Below, one piece after another: positions 49,101 through 60,345 of a DNA stretch of 64,000 nt. A program made the position numbers and the translations under genes. The stretch spans positions 1,116,001 through 1,180,000 of the forward strand of contig OY756141.1 in the NCBI GenBank assembly GCA_963576785.1, read 5' to 3'. This stretch comes from Chlorophyllum brunneum. Its lineage: Eukaryota; Basidiomycota; Agaricomycetes; Agaricales; Agaricaceae. A model generated the notes under the pieces. It saw nothing but the letters and a program-made list of their open reading frames with translations. It was not told where the DNA came from and did no database searches. Numbering within the stretch: position 1 is the first letter of the stretch; each line of letters opens with the position of its first letter.

Positions 49101-50688
49101 TGAAACCTACTTTGGATATCATGACAGATGCAGTGGTTAAGTCGCTTTCCGGAGAAGCGCGTGATTTCTATGATAGGGAATTCAGTTTTTTCAACGAGGT
49201 TACGTCAATATCTGGCAAGTTAAAACCTTACATCAAGAAGGCGAAGCCAGAAAAGAAAGTGAGTCCTCCGCAAACGAAACAGGGATCATTGTCATGACCA
49301 CGTGCTGCAGGCGAAAATCGACGAAGAGATGGCAAAGATCAAAGTAGATGTCGGGGTATACCTTCCTAGCAACCCGAATGGTGTAGTTGTGGATATCGAC
49401 AAAAAATCTGGAAGGCCACTTCAGAGCCACGCGAAGGTATTGTTGTGCTGGTAGCGCTACATCTCACTGAACCCCGCTCACCACAGGCGCCTTTCATGGC
49501 AACCTTCAAAGTCAGAAAGGAACGGGTCGAGATAGAAACTAACCCTGATTCCGTCGTTGATGGTGCGGGGACAGAAAAACGCGTGGAATATGATGTTTGG
49601 CAACAGGCCATATTCAAAGTTGGCGATGACTGCCGTCAGGACGTCCTTGCATTACAGGTTATCGCCATGTTCAAGAATATTTTCACTACGATTGGACTTC
49701 CACTCTATCTTTTCCCCTACCGTGTGACTGCCACAGGCCCAGGGGTGAGAGACAGCTGCCTTACAGACATGCAGATACTCACATTGATATAGTGTGGCGT
49801 GATCGACGTAGTGCCAAACGCCACCTCCCGAGACGAGATGGGTCGAGCCAAAGTGAATGATCTCTTGGATTTCTTTATCGCTAAATACGGCGGGCAGGAC
49901 ACTGTCGCGTTTCAGAAGGCGCGATTGAATTTCATTCAATCAATGGCTGCATATTCTGTAGCTTGTTACATCCTGCAAATCAAGGACCGACATAACGGGA
50001 ACATCATGATCGATGGTGAAGGTCATATTGTCCACATCGGTAAAAGAACAAAAATTTTTCAATACTTCAAATACTAACATAAATCCTGGTAGACTTCGGG
50101 TTTTTGTTTGACATAGATGAGTGTTGTTTCATCAAATGTGTTTTCCATTGATTTATCAGTCTTGATATCTACGACCAGGAGTGAGAATTCTTAGGCCCTC
50201 CATATTTTCAACGTCTAACACGCTCCGTAGGGTGTCAAATTCGAACCAAACTCGTTTAAGCTCAATCATGAAATGGTCGTACTCATGGGTGGTCGATATT
50301 CACAGGGATACCAACTATTCCAAAGTTTGACGGTCAAGGCGTTTCTGGCCATCCGACCATTCTCTGAGCAGATCATTGATACCGTCCAGTTGATGCTTGA
50401 TACCGGCCTTCCTTCGTTCAAGGGAGAACCGACTATCAAGAGACTCAGAGATCGCTTTGCATTACAAATGAACGATCGTCAGGCCGCCGAACTCATGATG
50501 AGCACTATCCGCAATGCACACGAAAATGTTCGGAGCACCGCCTATGACGAGTTCCAACGTGTATGTGCATTCCCACCTTCATAATTCCATCCAACTAATA
50601 ATCTGTCCACCAGTTGCAAAATGGTACGTCCAACCCTTTTCCGCTATGCTTGGGTAACCTGGCACTAGGTATACCATACAAGTCTTGA
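43198..50688 (+). CDS. STT4: phosphatidylinositol 4-kinase III alpha (Stt4)
   Basis: Very large gene with dozens of short introns. Exon 1 is only ATGGATTG, joined to LELNIHQQILSDLAACSSS. A long alpha-solenoid region follows (e.g. LSISSTHRIAKAREIA-type helices near 46.4 kb). The kinase domain starts VGDDCRQDVLALQVIAMFKN and LPLYLFPYRV, then GVIDVVPNATSRDEMGR, the catalytic loop LQIKDRHNGNIM, DFGFLFDI, GVKFEPNSFKLNHEMVVLMG and TGLPSFKGEPTIKRLRDRF. The end is ENVRSTAYDEFQR, LQN, GIPYKS (stop 50686-50688). Family role: makes plasma-membrane PI4P. The last two exons are a 10-nt microexon (50614-50623) and 50669-50688. After DFG the frame requires an AT-AC intron and an 8-nt exon. Internal exon boundaries were not all traced. 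Confidence 0.93.
50117..50172 (+). other. STT4: AT-AC intron in the STT4 kinase domain
   Basis: 56-nt intron beginning ATGAGTGTTG and ending GATATCTAC. It looks like a normal GTGAGT donor with G1 changed to A, paired with a final C instead of G. This is the compensating pair of U2-type AT-AC introns. The U12 consensus (ATATCCTTT and TCCTTAAC) is absent. Using it joins GACATAG to GACCAGGA and restores the conserved D-I-G-P-G-G-V-K-F sequence after DFG. Confidence 0.75.
50173..50180 (+). other. STT4: 8-nt coding microexon in STT4
   Basis: GACCAGGA between the AT-AC intron and a normal 50-nt GTGAGA...CGTAG intron (50181-50230). With the leading G it encodes Gly-Pro-Gly, and the next exon begins Gly-Val-Lys-Phe. 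Confidence 0.75.
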
Positions 50689-50823
50689 TTTCTCAATGTA
50701 TACACTTCAATTTGGTTGCAACTTAATGACTGGAGCCTTGTATATGTGCTATTCCTTGTCATCGTAAAGCAGGATAACTGTTTAGAGCATCGTTACAAAG
50801 GTTCGATTGAGAGAAGATATTGA

Positions 50824-50915
50824 GGCACTATAGCCAAGTGGTTACGGCGACAGATTCGAATTTCAGTACAATCTGTTCCTCTTTGAGGGCGCAGGTTCAA
50901 ATCCTGCTGGTGTCG
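50824..50915 (+). tRNA. tRNA-Ser(CGA) with a 10-nt intron
   Basis: All arms fold. Acceptor GGCACTA pairs with TGGTGTC, with two G-U pairs. D stem GCC/GGC. Anticodon stem ACAGA/TCTGT. Long variable arm CCTC-TTT-GAGG (class II). T arm GCAGG-TTCAAAT-CCTGC. Discriminator G, as expected for Ser. The loop begins TT-CGA-A, so the anticodon is CGA, followed by ten extra bases inserted after position 37, the standard tRNA intron site. No CCA is encoded, as expected in eukaryotes. It lies between the converging STT4 and POT1 genes; a TTTT run about 10 bp downstream can serve as Pol III terminator. Confidence 0.92.
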
Positions 50916-51036
50916 GTAACTATTTTATACCATCCTGCTAAATAGTCAGTTGCCTATTTGTTCCCTCTTATTATGAGTGCCGAAGCAATGTTTTTGGTCA
51001 GGCTGCCGGCCCTTTACGAGGCACACATATAAGGCA

Positions 51037-54000
51037 CTATCCGCGGGTAGCCTTAGAGGTATTCGCCTCGTATGACGACAGTTCCTGCCACTTTGAACAC
51101 TGGCGAGTCGGAAGAACTGGTAAGATTACTTTCTCGACATATGCATTATCCAGTCTCGACATCAAATAGGATACATGTGGACCCAAGACCACCACCCTCG
51201 TATCGTGCAATAATAAACCCGATGTAATCAGCATTGACCTCGTTACTACCTTCCCTGCAAATACTGTCTGGATCGCCTAACAGAGGTTCGAGTCGCTTTG
51301 TGAAACCAGCAAGAATAGACGGACGTAGGAAACAGTCCCCTCTTTCCAAACCTTGCAATAATTCACACTGGGAACAAACGTTACCTCCACCCTGGTTGGA
51401 TTACAATAAAGGATTCACCTGATCTCCCAGGAAAACATCCATCTGCTCTCCCTCCCTGTCTTCAATGCGCAGCATCAGCCTGAATTTCCAACATACGAAT
51501 TCATGATCCATGTCTTGACAGTTGTGACATGCCCGCTTTCCGTCAGGTATCCTTTGAGCCTGCAGTCAGTGGAGTGGGTGGCGGAAGGGACAATATCGAA
51601 CAAAATTACCTTTGCTTGCATTGAGAGCACCATGGGCGGATCCATTGGTGTGGACGTGGGTGGTAGTCAATGACGCGCGCTATCACTCTGGCTTTCAACG
51701 TCTCCTTCACATGGGCGCGGAGTTCTTGGATGGAGCGATTGGGTCGTTTTGCAAGTTCTGATACCTTAGCTTTCAGCCATGGTTTTTCTCGGACCATCGA
51801 CTTGCTAATTTTTGTTTCCTTCCATTTTTCTTTACGGCTTGGGTTGATCAATCAGTTTGGTAACCCGAGTGGAAATAGCAGTGCTCACTCAAAGAGCGCC
51901 TGAAGATCATCATTCCGGGTACTGGTATTGAGGCGGTAGATAAGTATTTCCCGTCCGCCTAGATCACCTTGGAATCTACCCGCAAGTTTACTATCCCTCA
52001 TCCGGAGATTTTTGATTGTCAAGTAAGTCTCCGGGCGTAGACTATTTGCATGCTGCACTTGAGCATCACGTAGCAGAATACTGATGATAAATCCCTCCAA
52101 GTCCCGAGACCACTCTTTTTCGTGCCGGTAAGATGACAGCATTGGATGGGCCGTGTAATCTGTCACCTCGATATAGGTTCCATCACGACTTTCTTTCGTG
52201 ACATGTAGCAACTGGTAAGGTCTCGGTTCAACCTGTGTCAATTGGACCGACAAATGTCTTACCTCCACGGTACAGTTGATATATTCCCCATCTTGAGTAT
52301 CTTTGAGTAGCTTATGCGCAAAGTGATTTTGCCTGGATCTATTCTGACTTTCCCATTCCCTCTTGCGCCTGAAACAGCCATGAAATTATATCGGTAAAGG
52401 GACGAGTCATAGAACTCACTCGAGCAACTCTTGTAGCGGCGGATAGTCAGCCTCGGGGTCGAGCTTATTAAACTTCTTTTCTACTATCTTTCCCTCTATG
52501 TAGCCATCGTTGCCGCGCTTCAGTCGAGCGTTCCTAACTCCCCAGTACGTCCCAGGAGAAAAAGACTGGGCCTCCCCAGCCGCGGCGCCCCAAAGTTCAA
52601 ACTTCAGAACATAATCGTTTAGCCCAGGTGGGCACCACTGAGCTTGGCACCCAGCAACTTGAGCGTTTTTTGTGTAGTCTGTAACATACAAGGTGTGGGG
52701 CTGGTCGCCGGTTTGAAATAGGTTCAGGACCTGCAGAATGGTCAGTGCATTCAGTGGACGAGTAACAGGACATAAAATCTGACCTCAAAGGTACAGTCAA
52801 AATATCCACCGGGATCCACATCTGGGCCTGCATCACAGAAACGTAGGTGTTGACGGCATTTTCGTTTGGAGTTAAATACGTCTTCACTTAATTGATACAC
52901 CTGACCAGTTGACTCTGCTGAGCCCTTTTTTTTTTCTTCCCACCACTCCGAAAGACGTTGGCAGTAGTGCTTCTCCGACTCTGTTGTGTGAAGAAAAGGT
53001 GTGAATCTGACACCACCATCCACTAGCTCTCGATCTTCTGGGGCATCGCCTGTCTGAGGTCGGATAAAGCATCCTTGGCTGGTAGAAAAGACGGCCCATT
53101 GTGCCTTGTCGTTGTATCCAACACCGGACGGGGTACCGGCCCAGGTTTGTATCTTTTGCGCACTTCAGGAACTAGACTATGGCTCGGGGACACTGGACCT
53201 ACTCTGATGTTGTGTAGTACTAAGATGTCACCTTTTGTCACTTGTGGGAGCCACTCCTTGAATCGTTTTTGGAAAAATACGACACTGAAATCATGAGGGT
53301 AAAATTCCCCGTCTCCCAATAAACTAGGATCTTGCAAATAAACGGTGGAGGTCAATTCTGTACGCCATAAATTTAGCTCTTGAAACTCGCATGGAGTCGA
53401 TGTCCCGACTGACCGCCCATCCTCGTCAAGCTAGTTTTCTTGGAATCCTTGACGATCCCAATCATGCTGACATAACTGCCTGTGTTGGTCGCCTCTTTCA
53501 GCATGATAAAATCGTTCTGTAGTTGGAATTAACCCGTCGCTCATTGTACAGAGAATGGTATTCAGGGGCCAAAACTCACTTTAAAACGTCGCAAACGTGC
53601 CATCCAGCCTTCAGGATTGTCTTCTGAAGTGATGTTTGGCGCCAGTTGCTTTTAAAATATAAGTTAGCGCACGTAAGCGAACAAAGGGGGAACCTTACGC
53701 TCAACCTAACGACCTGATGGTTTGCTTCAACAGGGACAATAGGCTGAGGTAGTGTTGGGGTGACAGCTGTCGAGGAGCTGATAACAGGAGTAGGCATACT
53801 CTGCTGGTTTACTGGGTTCTGTACCGCTGCTGCCTTGGCAGCCGCCGTCAATCGTTTTCTTTCCTTTTTCCCCGCCTTATGAGACTTGGGAGCAGGCCGT
53901 GGCTGAGCTGTCAAGTGAGTATCTGCTATGATGGCTGGCTGAGCGCATACACGGGAGGTTTGTGCGCCAACAGCTGCTGGTTGCTCCGATGCTGGGTCCC

Positions 54001-54728
54001 TGGTCAAAAATAGAGCCTGATGTTTAACCTTCGCATCCCTATCGTGATTTGTAGGTGTGATCTGGCACCCAGCTTGCTTCGGAGATGTTATGTTCTCTTC
54101 TTGAATGGGAGCCACATTTGGGCCTCCGCCCAAGGATAAGCGAGCGAACTTCGAGAGGGGACCAGCGACAGGATGCGCGGGAGTGGAAAACCAATCGATA
54201 TTCTCTCGCTCTTTTTGCTCTTCCCTCACTGTATATATAGAACCTCAACATGTATAAACCTCTAAGACAAGTGAACTCACACTGCCAGGTGTTCACAAAA
54301 CACAGATCCGCCTTTCGGGTCCGCTGAAACACCACGCCTTCCTTATAAATCAGTTTCGCGGCTCGTTTTGAATCCTTTGGTTGGGCATGCATGACGCCAT
54401 CTAGCGACAGTTGAATTTGATCCATTATGCGTATCGGTCCCCATTTAGCCTCCATAGCCTCGATCCAGTCCCCCTCGAAAGTCACGGAAATCTTGTGAGT
54501 CTGCCTGTCTGTGACGCAACATCTGGAAGAGAAGTTGAACATAAATTTCTTGGCATTATTGGGCCATAACATGTCCACCGAGCCAGCAAAGTAGCCGATT
54601 GCACTCGTGATGCCGTCGACATTGCAGAAGCAATTGTTGAGGGATTCGTCGTCAAATATGTCACTCGCGAGGTTTTTGCGTTGCTTCTTGTTGGTTGTGT
54701 CGCTCTCGTTGCTACGTCGACGTTTCAT
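51037..54728 (-). CDS. POT1: Pot1-like telomeric single-strand-binding protein, with extra N-terminal domain
   Basis: Exons from 54728. The first (to about 54288) encodes a basic start and a beta-rich region (ITSAIGYFAGSVDMLWPN, RQTHKISVTFEGDWIEAMEA). A Pro/Ala/Gln-rich linker follows (about 54230-53705). The Pot1 OB1 region has YVSMIGIVKDSKKTS, LTSTVYLQDPSLLGDGEFYP, FSVVFFQKRFKEWLPQVTKG and DILVLHNIR. After an intron, OB2 contains IQTWAGTPSGVGYNDKAQWA and DCTFE, then VLNLFQTGDQPHTLYVTDYT. A further repeat has INCTVE...YQLLHVT and VTDYTAHPML. The C-terminal part carries a zinc ribbon, WCSQC with RACHNCQDMD, and MLRIEDREGEQMDVFLGD. Family role: caps the G-rich telomere overhang. The last exon is unclear: a stop at either 51055 or 51037 is possible. 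Confidence 0.85.
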
Positions 54729-55199
54729 GTTAGAGTCAAGGGAAAGCTAGAGATAATTGGGGACGCGACGTGACACTTATATGCCATCACGTGCCTCGTA
54801 TATAATATCAACCCTGACCTGTTCTTGCGTTCAACTTATCCTCTTGTGCACCTGAAGCAATCGAAGGATAGCTTATCACTTTACAGGAATAAACCTGACT
54901 TTGCTTGGCTATTCGACAAGACCCGATGGCTTCCCTGCCCATCTCATAAGGAGAACAAACACTGAACCATGCAGTGCACGAAGACTGCAGAGCGAGTTCG
55001 TAGCGAAGCGGGAGGATATTGCTCAGGAAGATGAGCAACAGCACCAATATAAGAAGCCGTTGCTGGGGTATAAGGTGTTCCAGTTCTCAAGAAACAGGCG
55101 CGTAGGAAATCAACAGAGTGGGTTGTACCATCATTAACAGCTTGTAAGTTAATTGAAGCACGAGCGATCGAAGAGACAGTATGAATATTGTACGCCTGA
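54729..55199. other. intergenic, nothing seen
   Basis: 470 bp upstream of POT1. It contains only an unsupported 78-codon plus-strand ORF (54901-55137). Confidence 0.4.
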
Positions 55200-55747
55200 C
55201 TAGGAGTGAATGTGCCATTTACGAGCACCCTGAGAGAACACATAAATCGAACACGGATAAAAACTAAGAGCCCACCTCTTCATCGTAGCGTTGGAGAATA
55301 CGATACAACAACACCATAGCAATCCTGTTTCCGAGTGGATTCCCCGGGCCGTCGCCATCCAGGTAATGTCGCACGGAGAAGTCCTGTCGACGGATCATGT
55401 TCAAATAGGTTTCGTGATCCCGTTGAAGTTCCGGGACACCAAAAGGATCTGTGATATGCCGGATGGGCCCTCCACAGGACGCAACGACAAACGTTGTCGT
55501 AATAGCGGTGATTTTAGAACCTGACAGGAATGCAATTGGATTAATCTGAAGCAAGTATCAAAGAACACGCGTTATTGGAGAGGGACTCAAAGTCAGCCAG
55601 ACTGACATTCATCTCATACCCAAAGTTCTCCCAGTTGCGGTATCATGTGTCGAAACTCTTTGATAAACCAACCTTAACACCAATCGACGCTCTCGTATCT
55701 GACCCAGTCTTCCATAGATGCTTTAGCGGGGTCATGTTAGAAAACAT
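55200..55747 (-). CDS. hypothetical 107-aa protein, five small exons
   Basis: Exons 55747-55673, 55627-55607 (21 nt), 55545-55521 (25 nt), 55448-55276 and 55229-55200. All four introns are GT-AG (45-72 nt) and all phases agree. The product starts MFSNMTPLKHLWKTGSDTRA, continues NFGYEMNINPIAFLSDPFGV, HETYLNMIRRQDFSVRHYLD and NRIAMVLLYRILQRYDEE, and ends ARKWHIHS. No signal peptide; one moderately hydrophobic segment (IAMVLLYRIL). I do not recognise the family. An in-frame TGA seen at about 55640 falls inside the first intron. An earlier start through an upstream exon near 55.8 kb is possible. Confidence 0.5.
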
Positions 55748-56070
55748 AACATCCACAAGGGATTGTTGAAAGCAAGTTGGTGCGAATGGCTGGCCCGTTC
55801 CTGTGCGTGAAAGGACTGACGTTGAGGTCCCTGCGGTTAGGGACCAGGTCGCCACCACGGTCCTTTTATCCGGTCGTCGGGCTCACGACCTTGCACGGAT
55901 GACTTTACCCTCAGTGTGCTACAGTGCCCCTTACACAAACTGAAGCCGCAGGATAAGACACGGCTTCATAATCATAAAATCCGAACTTGTATGCAGTATG
56001 TAATTGAGTTTGAATTAATAGCATTAACAGCCCACTTAAAGGGATGTGGATATATAATGGTATCTTTGAA

Positions 56071-57778
56071 TCAATATGACAGTGTCTCCATGATAGCATC
56101 GAGGACTCGAATAGAGTCTGGAATGTGGAACTTTTCGTATTGAAGAGCATTAGGAAGACTAAATGCATATCATTAGCAGCTGTATTCCACGGAGGAAGAA
56201 ACGGGACGTACTCCCAGCCAGTGACCCTCTTTACTGGTGCATTAAGCTTAAGAAAACACCTCTTCTGTACTTCGGCACTAATCTCGGCACCAGCACCAGC
56301 AGTCATCCCAGCCTCGTGAACAACGACCAGTCGCCCAGTCCTCTTCACACTCTCGACGACTGTCTCAACATCCCAAGGCAAAATGGACCTTAAATCTATC
56401 AATTCTATTTTCGCGGATCGAAGGGACTGTGGAACGAGCTTCTCAATCGCTGGGGGTGGATTTTGGAGTAAGTGAATTGCATTTTCGGAATTGTAGACGG
56501 GTGTGCCCCAGGCCAGGACCGTAAGATCCGAGCCTGGGATGAGGGTTTCAGCTTTGCCAAGGGGCAGATGGAAATCATCGACTGGGACTTGTTCGACTGG
56601 GGAAGAGGTTGAGTGTTGGAGCGCGAGCAATATGTTCTGAAGGTGCACCTGCTGAGCGATAGAGAATCTTGGGCTCCATGAAGATGACGGGGTTTGGATC
56701 TCTGATAGATCCTAATAGAAGGCCCTTCGCTTGCAATGGTGATCGGGGAATGACGATCTGATGTATCTGTTAGAATGTTTAGGTTCGTAATTGGATTGTT
56801 GGGCACCTTTAGACCTGATGCAGCCATGAAAAAGCCTTCCGGGGACTGGGAGTGGTACAGACCACCATGACCCTAATTCGATGACATTAGTGTGGCGATT
56901 CCGCGATGTACACAGGACACTTGGAACGTACGACAGCCATGGTGGGCGTTCGGATAGTCAACCCACCGACGTTGAAACCCCCACCAGACCTGTAGCGGAT
57001 CTTGGCTGCTTCATTCACGATCTTAGGTCACGCATCGTCAATGCGATATTCGGGGACACTATGCTGAGGGGATTACCTGGTCAAATGCAGGGAAGATATA
57101 GTCTGCAAATTGGATTTCCGCGATAGCGGTATGTCCCATCATGGCCATTCCAATCCCAAAGCCGGCGATGCCTTGTTCAGTTAGGGGGGTATTGAAGACG
57201 CGTTCGCGACCTGAATCCTCTTTGAGAAGCAACATCAGAAGACCACTGTTGAGGACACACACCAAACTCTTCTGCAAGGCCCTACAAGACGTGTCAGGAG
57301 GAAGTCATCACTCCAAAAGGAGCGGCGGTACGGACCATGCTACACCTGAAGACACCACCGAACGCTACGTCTTCTCCAAAGACGACAGCATTGTCATCCT
57401 TGGACAGCACAATACTAGAGAGAGTGAGCAGTAATGTCCGCACTGGGAGGATACAACTTACCTCATCGCGTCCCGAACGGCCTGGTAAGTGTTCATCTTG
57501 CGGGTTTCGCGACCGCCAAGACTAGTCGTATCCTCGTCAAGCCAGCTGATACCCGACGTCCTGAGAGCTGAGTCTCTCGTATCTCTGAGGAGCTTAGACT
57601 CTGCAATCAATGGTGCATGACCTCCAGCAGGGGGCGGTTCGGCCTGAGATGTGTTTCGGCGGGACTGTCGAGCCCGGCGTCAGTAGAGAGACCACTGCGA
57701 ATGAGGAACGGGTCGCACAAGGACGGACGGAAGTCTTCTGACAGAGAGATTACGAAGGGAGACTGTGGTGGTAAGCAT
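56071..57778 (-). CDS. BCKDHB: 2-oxoisovalerate dehydrogenase E1 beta subunit (branched-chain ketoacid dehydrogenase)
   Basis: The Arg/Ser-rich N-terminus ([20 protein letters not shown]) is a typical mitochondrial presequence. Then [30 protein letters not shown] (cofactor-side Glu), [118 protein letters not shown]. After a last intron it ends [20 protein letters not shown] and METLSY (stop 56073-56071). This is the E1-beta chain of the mitochondrial complex that oxidises Leu, Ile and Val keto acids. Head to head with the CreC-like gene, with only 31 bp between start codons. Confidence 0.92.
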
Positions 57779-57809
57779 TAGAGAGGAGAGTGGCTAAGAT
57801 CCGGGGAGC
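57779..57809. promoter_or_regulatory. 31-bp gap between divergent start codons of BCKDHB and CreC-like gene
   Basis: There is no room here for two separate core promoters and 5' UTRs. Transcripts either overlap in antisense, or the true CreC-like start is the in-frame ATG at 57882 (MENESTF), which would lengthen the gap to 103 bp. Confidence 0.5.
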
Positions 57810-60056
57810 ATGGTAGTGAGAAGACGGGCCAAGTATGCGATCAATTCTGGAATAGCTTCACCGTCTCTCCCCATTCCCGTCATGGAAAATGAATCCACCT
57901 TCGTCGCTCCGGAAGGCGTCTACTCCCTCACGGAGGAACACAAACCCTCCCTCGCACAGTCTACCACCACCTCCATCCTCTATCCCACCAGGGTATCCAG
58001 TGTGGTTATCAAAGTCCCTCCCGCCAAGGCCCAGGGCGGAGGTCCGCCAGGTTTAGCCCAGCTACTCGGAGGTAACAAGGACGTGAAAAAGGACAAAGAG
58101 CGGGATAAGAGTACCGCTGGGTCGAAAGACGATGGCTACAGTCTCTCCAGCAGCGATACCCCCGATGAGAATGACCAGCTGCCATCAATACAAGAGAATG
58201 GTAATCCTGCCAGTCCATCGTTACCCGAGCAGCAGACCATCTTCTCCTCTGGAGGAGCCGGGAGGAAGAAACATGGCACACGGCCAAAGCATAACATGCG
58301 AACGACGTCGTCGACATTCGTTACACGCATACAGACTGGTGAAGGGTGGTCAAAAACACTGCAGTTCAAGCAAGGCGACCTCACTTTACTCTGCTACAAC
58401 GTCGCCAAGAGCTTCCTGATGGTCGAAGCTGGGTCAAAGGCAAAGGTATTCCCCAGCCTTCTTCCTACTTACGCCACTCAATCTCAATACAGGAACCTCT
58501 TACAAGAATCGTCTTCTCCGCACACCCAACCTGTCATGATATCAACCAGTCGACAGCTTCCGCTGAACACCTCGATGTCATAATTGGCTTCAGCACTGGT
58601 GACCTCGTGTGGTTAGGTGCGTTTATCTCAACCCAAACCTCTTCATAAGCTTAGGCTCTACCTACAAGATCCCATCACCTCGCGATACGGTCGCCTCAAT
58701 AAGCAGGGGTGTATATCAAATTCGCCATGTACAACGATACGCTGGGTTCCCGCCTCCACTACACTATTCCTCGTCTCTCATGCAGATGGTACAATCATTG
58801 TGTACGACAAAGAGCGAGAAGATGGGACGTTCTCACCACAAGAGCCTACAAGCGGGCACTCGGGTTTGGACATTAGTGGGGCTGCCATCTCCGAAGAAAC
58901 TGCGGCCCAACTCCAGAAAGATTGGGACCCCACAGACAATATTTTTGTGACCATGCCCCCTTGGCACCCAGTTACAACTGGTGGTACCGGCATCAACGTT
59001 CCTGGAAAATCCGACAAAGACTCCAGAGTCGTCAAAAATCCTGTGAGCCATTGGAGGATTTCTCGCAAAGGCGTTGTAGGTGCGTACTCCTCAATCCTTT
59101 ATCACATTTTGAGCCTCCTCAATTACAAACCTAAGATTTCGTATTTTCCCCTGACGTTAAATACGTCGCCGCAATCTCGGAAGATGGTTGTCTGCGAGTT
59201 ATTGACGCGCTGGCTGAAGAGTACGTAAAACTGGTCCCTCGCCATCTGGACATCTGTAACTCTGTTTAGGCTGGTAGACTGCTATGCGTCCTACTTTGGT
59301 GCCCTCACATGTGTGGCATGGTCACCGGATGGACGCTTCGTCCTTACAGGTGGCCAAGACGACCTCATCACGATATTCTCACCCTGGGAACAACGTGTTG
59401 TAGCACGGTGTCAAGGTCACTCATCCTTCGTTTCTGGCGTGGCGTTTGACGATCTACGATGTGATGGACGGACATACCGCTTCGGTAGTGTTGGAGAGGA
59501 TAACAAGCTCATTCTAGTATGCATATGGCCACCTTACTCTGCCGGTTGTGGCTTATTCCTCCGTATAGTGGGATTTTTCCAGCGGTGCTCTCCATCGACC
59601 AAAGTATCAAGTATGTCCACTCCAGGACACCTCGATCAAACATTTTATTCATCTCTTTCCAGGCGGCACATCATTACCGCATGTCAATGTCGTCAACCAT
59701 CTCTCTCGCTTTACGCCGCGACAAATCCTTACCATACCTCCCAGTCAACACACAACCAGGCCTCGAGGCGACACATTCCCCACGATACCATCCCGCACCT
59801 TCACGAAACGAAATCGCCATTGTTCAGCCTGTCCTTGTACGTTGCATCCTCGCTCCTCATTCATATTTCGTTCCCTGACAAGAAGTAGATAAAACCCATA
59901 GACTGTGATTTAATCACAGATATTGCATTCCTTCCACGATCTGTTCTGACTGCGACCAAAATTGGACATATTAGACTCTGGGTTCGACCGTTGAATCTAC
60001 GCAAGTCGACGAGAAGCAACTCTTTGTTACCCGATGTACAGAACCTGATTTCTTAA
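57810..60056 (+). CDS. CreC/WDR20-like WD40 protein (carbon catabolite repression, deubiquitinase partner)
   Basis: Exon 1 (57810-58445) starts [14 protein letters not shown], with [15 protein letters not shown] and a disordered Ser/Asp/Lys stretch, and ends in [20 protein letters not shown]. Then [126 protein letters not shown], and a last repeat [20 protein letters not shown]; stop 60054-60056. The EGVYSL start and propeller match CreC (Aspergillus) and WDR20/Catabolite repression proteins, which hold the CreB/USP46-type deubiquitinase. Alternative start at 57882. Confidence 0.85.
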
Positions 60057-60345
60057 TCCGCTTGGTTTGGATGTTGCATTTTGTCAGAGTGTTACATTAC
60101 ATGTCGTGTACATTTACAGCGTGGCCGCTGAACCAATAACTTATTAATCCGCCGAGCTCGAAAATCCGAGGGATAGTGCCAGAGCTGGCTTCCTCAGGAT
60201 GCTACGAGATGAAGTGATGGGACCCCGTGTGGAACCAATGTGGCCTGGGAGGCCGCGCTTCGGGTCCGGAGGTGAGTCAGGACTCCATGCCTCACAGCGC
60301 GCGGACCCTACCCCATCAAACGCGTCCAATCTAGCACTGTGACAA

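Noticed and set aside
50117..50230. Interpretation of the Stt4 junction as a mutated, dead splice site (pseudogene)
   Set aside because: The paired AT...AC ends restore the exact conserved loop, and the rest of the kinase is intact, so a functional AT-AC intron is the better reading.
53395..53470. Apparent frameshift in the Pot1 OB1 region
   Set aside because: A GTCAGT...GTACAG intron joins LTRMG to ELTSTVYLQDP in phase, so no lesion is needed.
55636..55646. In-frame TGA suggesting a pseudogene
   Set aside because: It lies within a phase-0 intron (GTTGGT...GGGAG); the downstream exons remain in frame.
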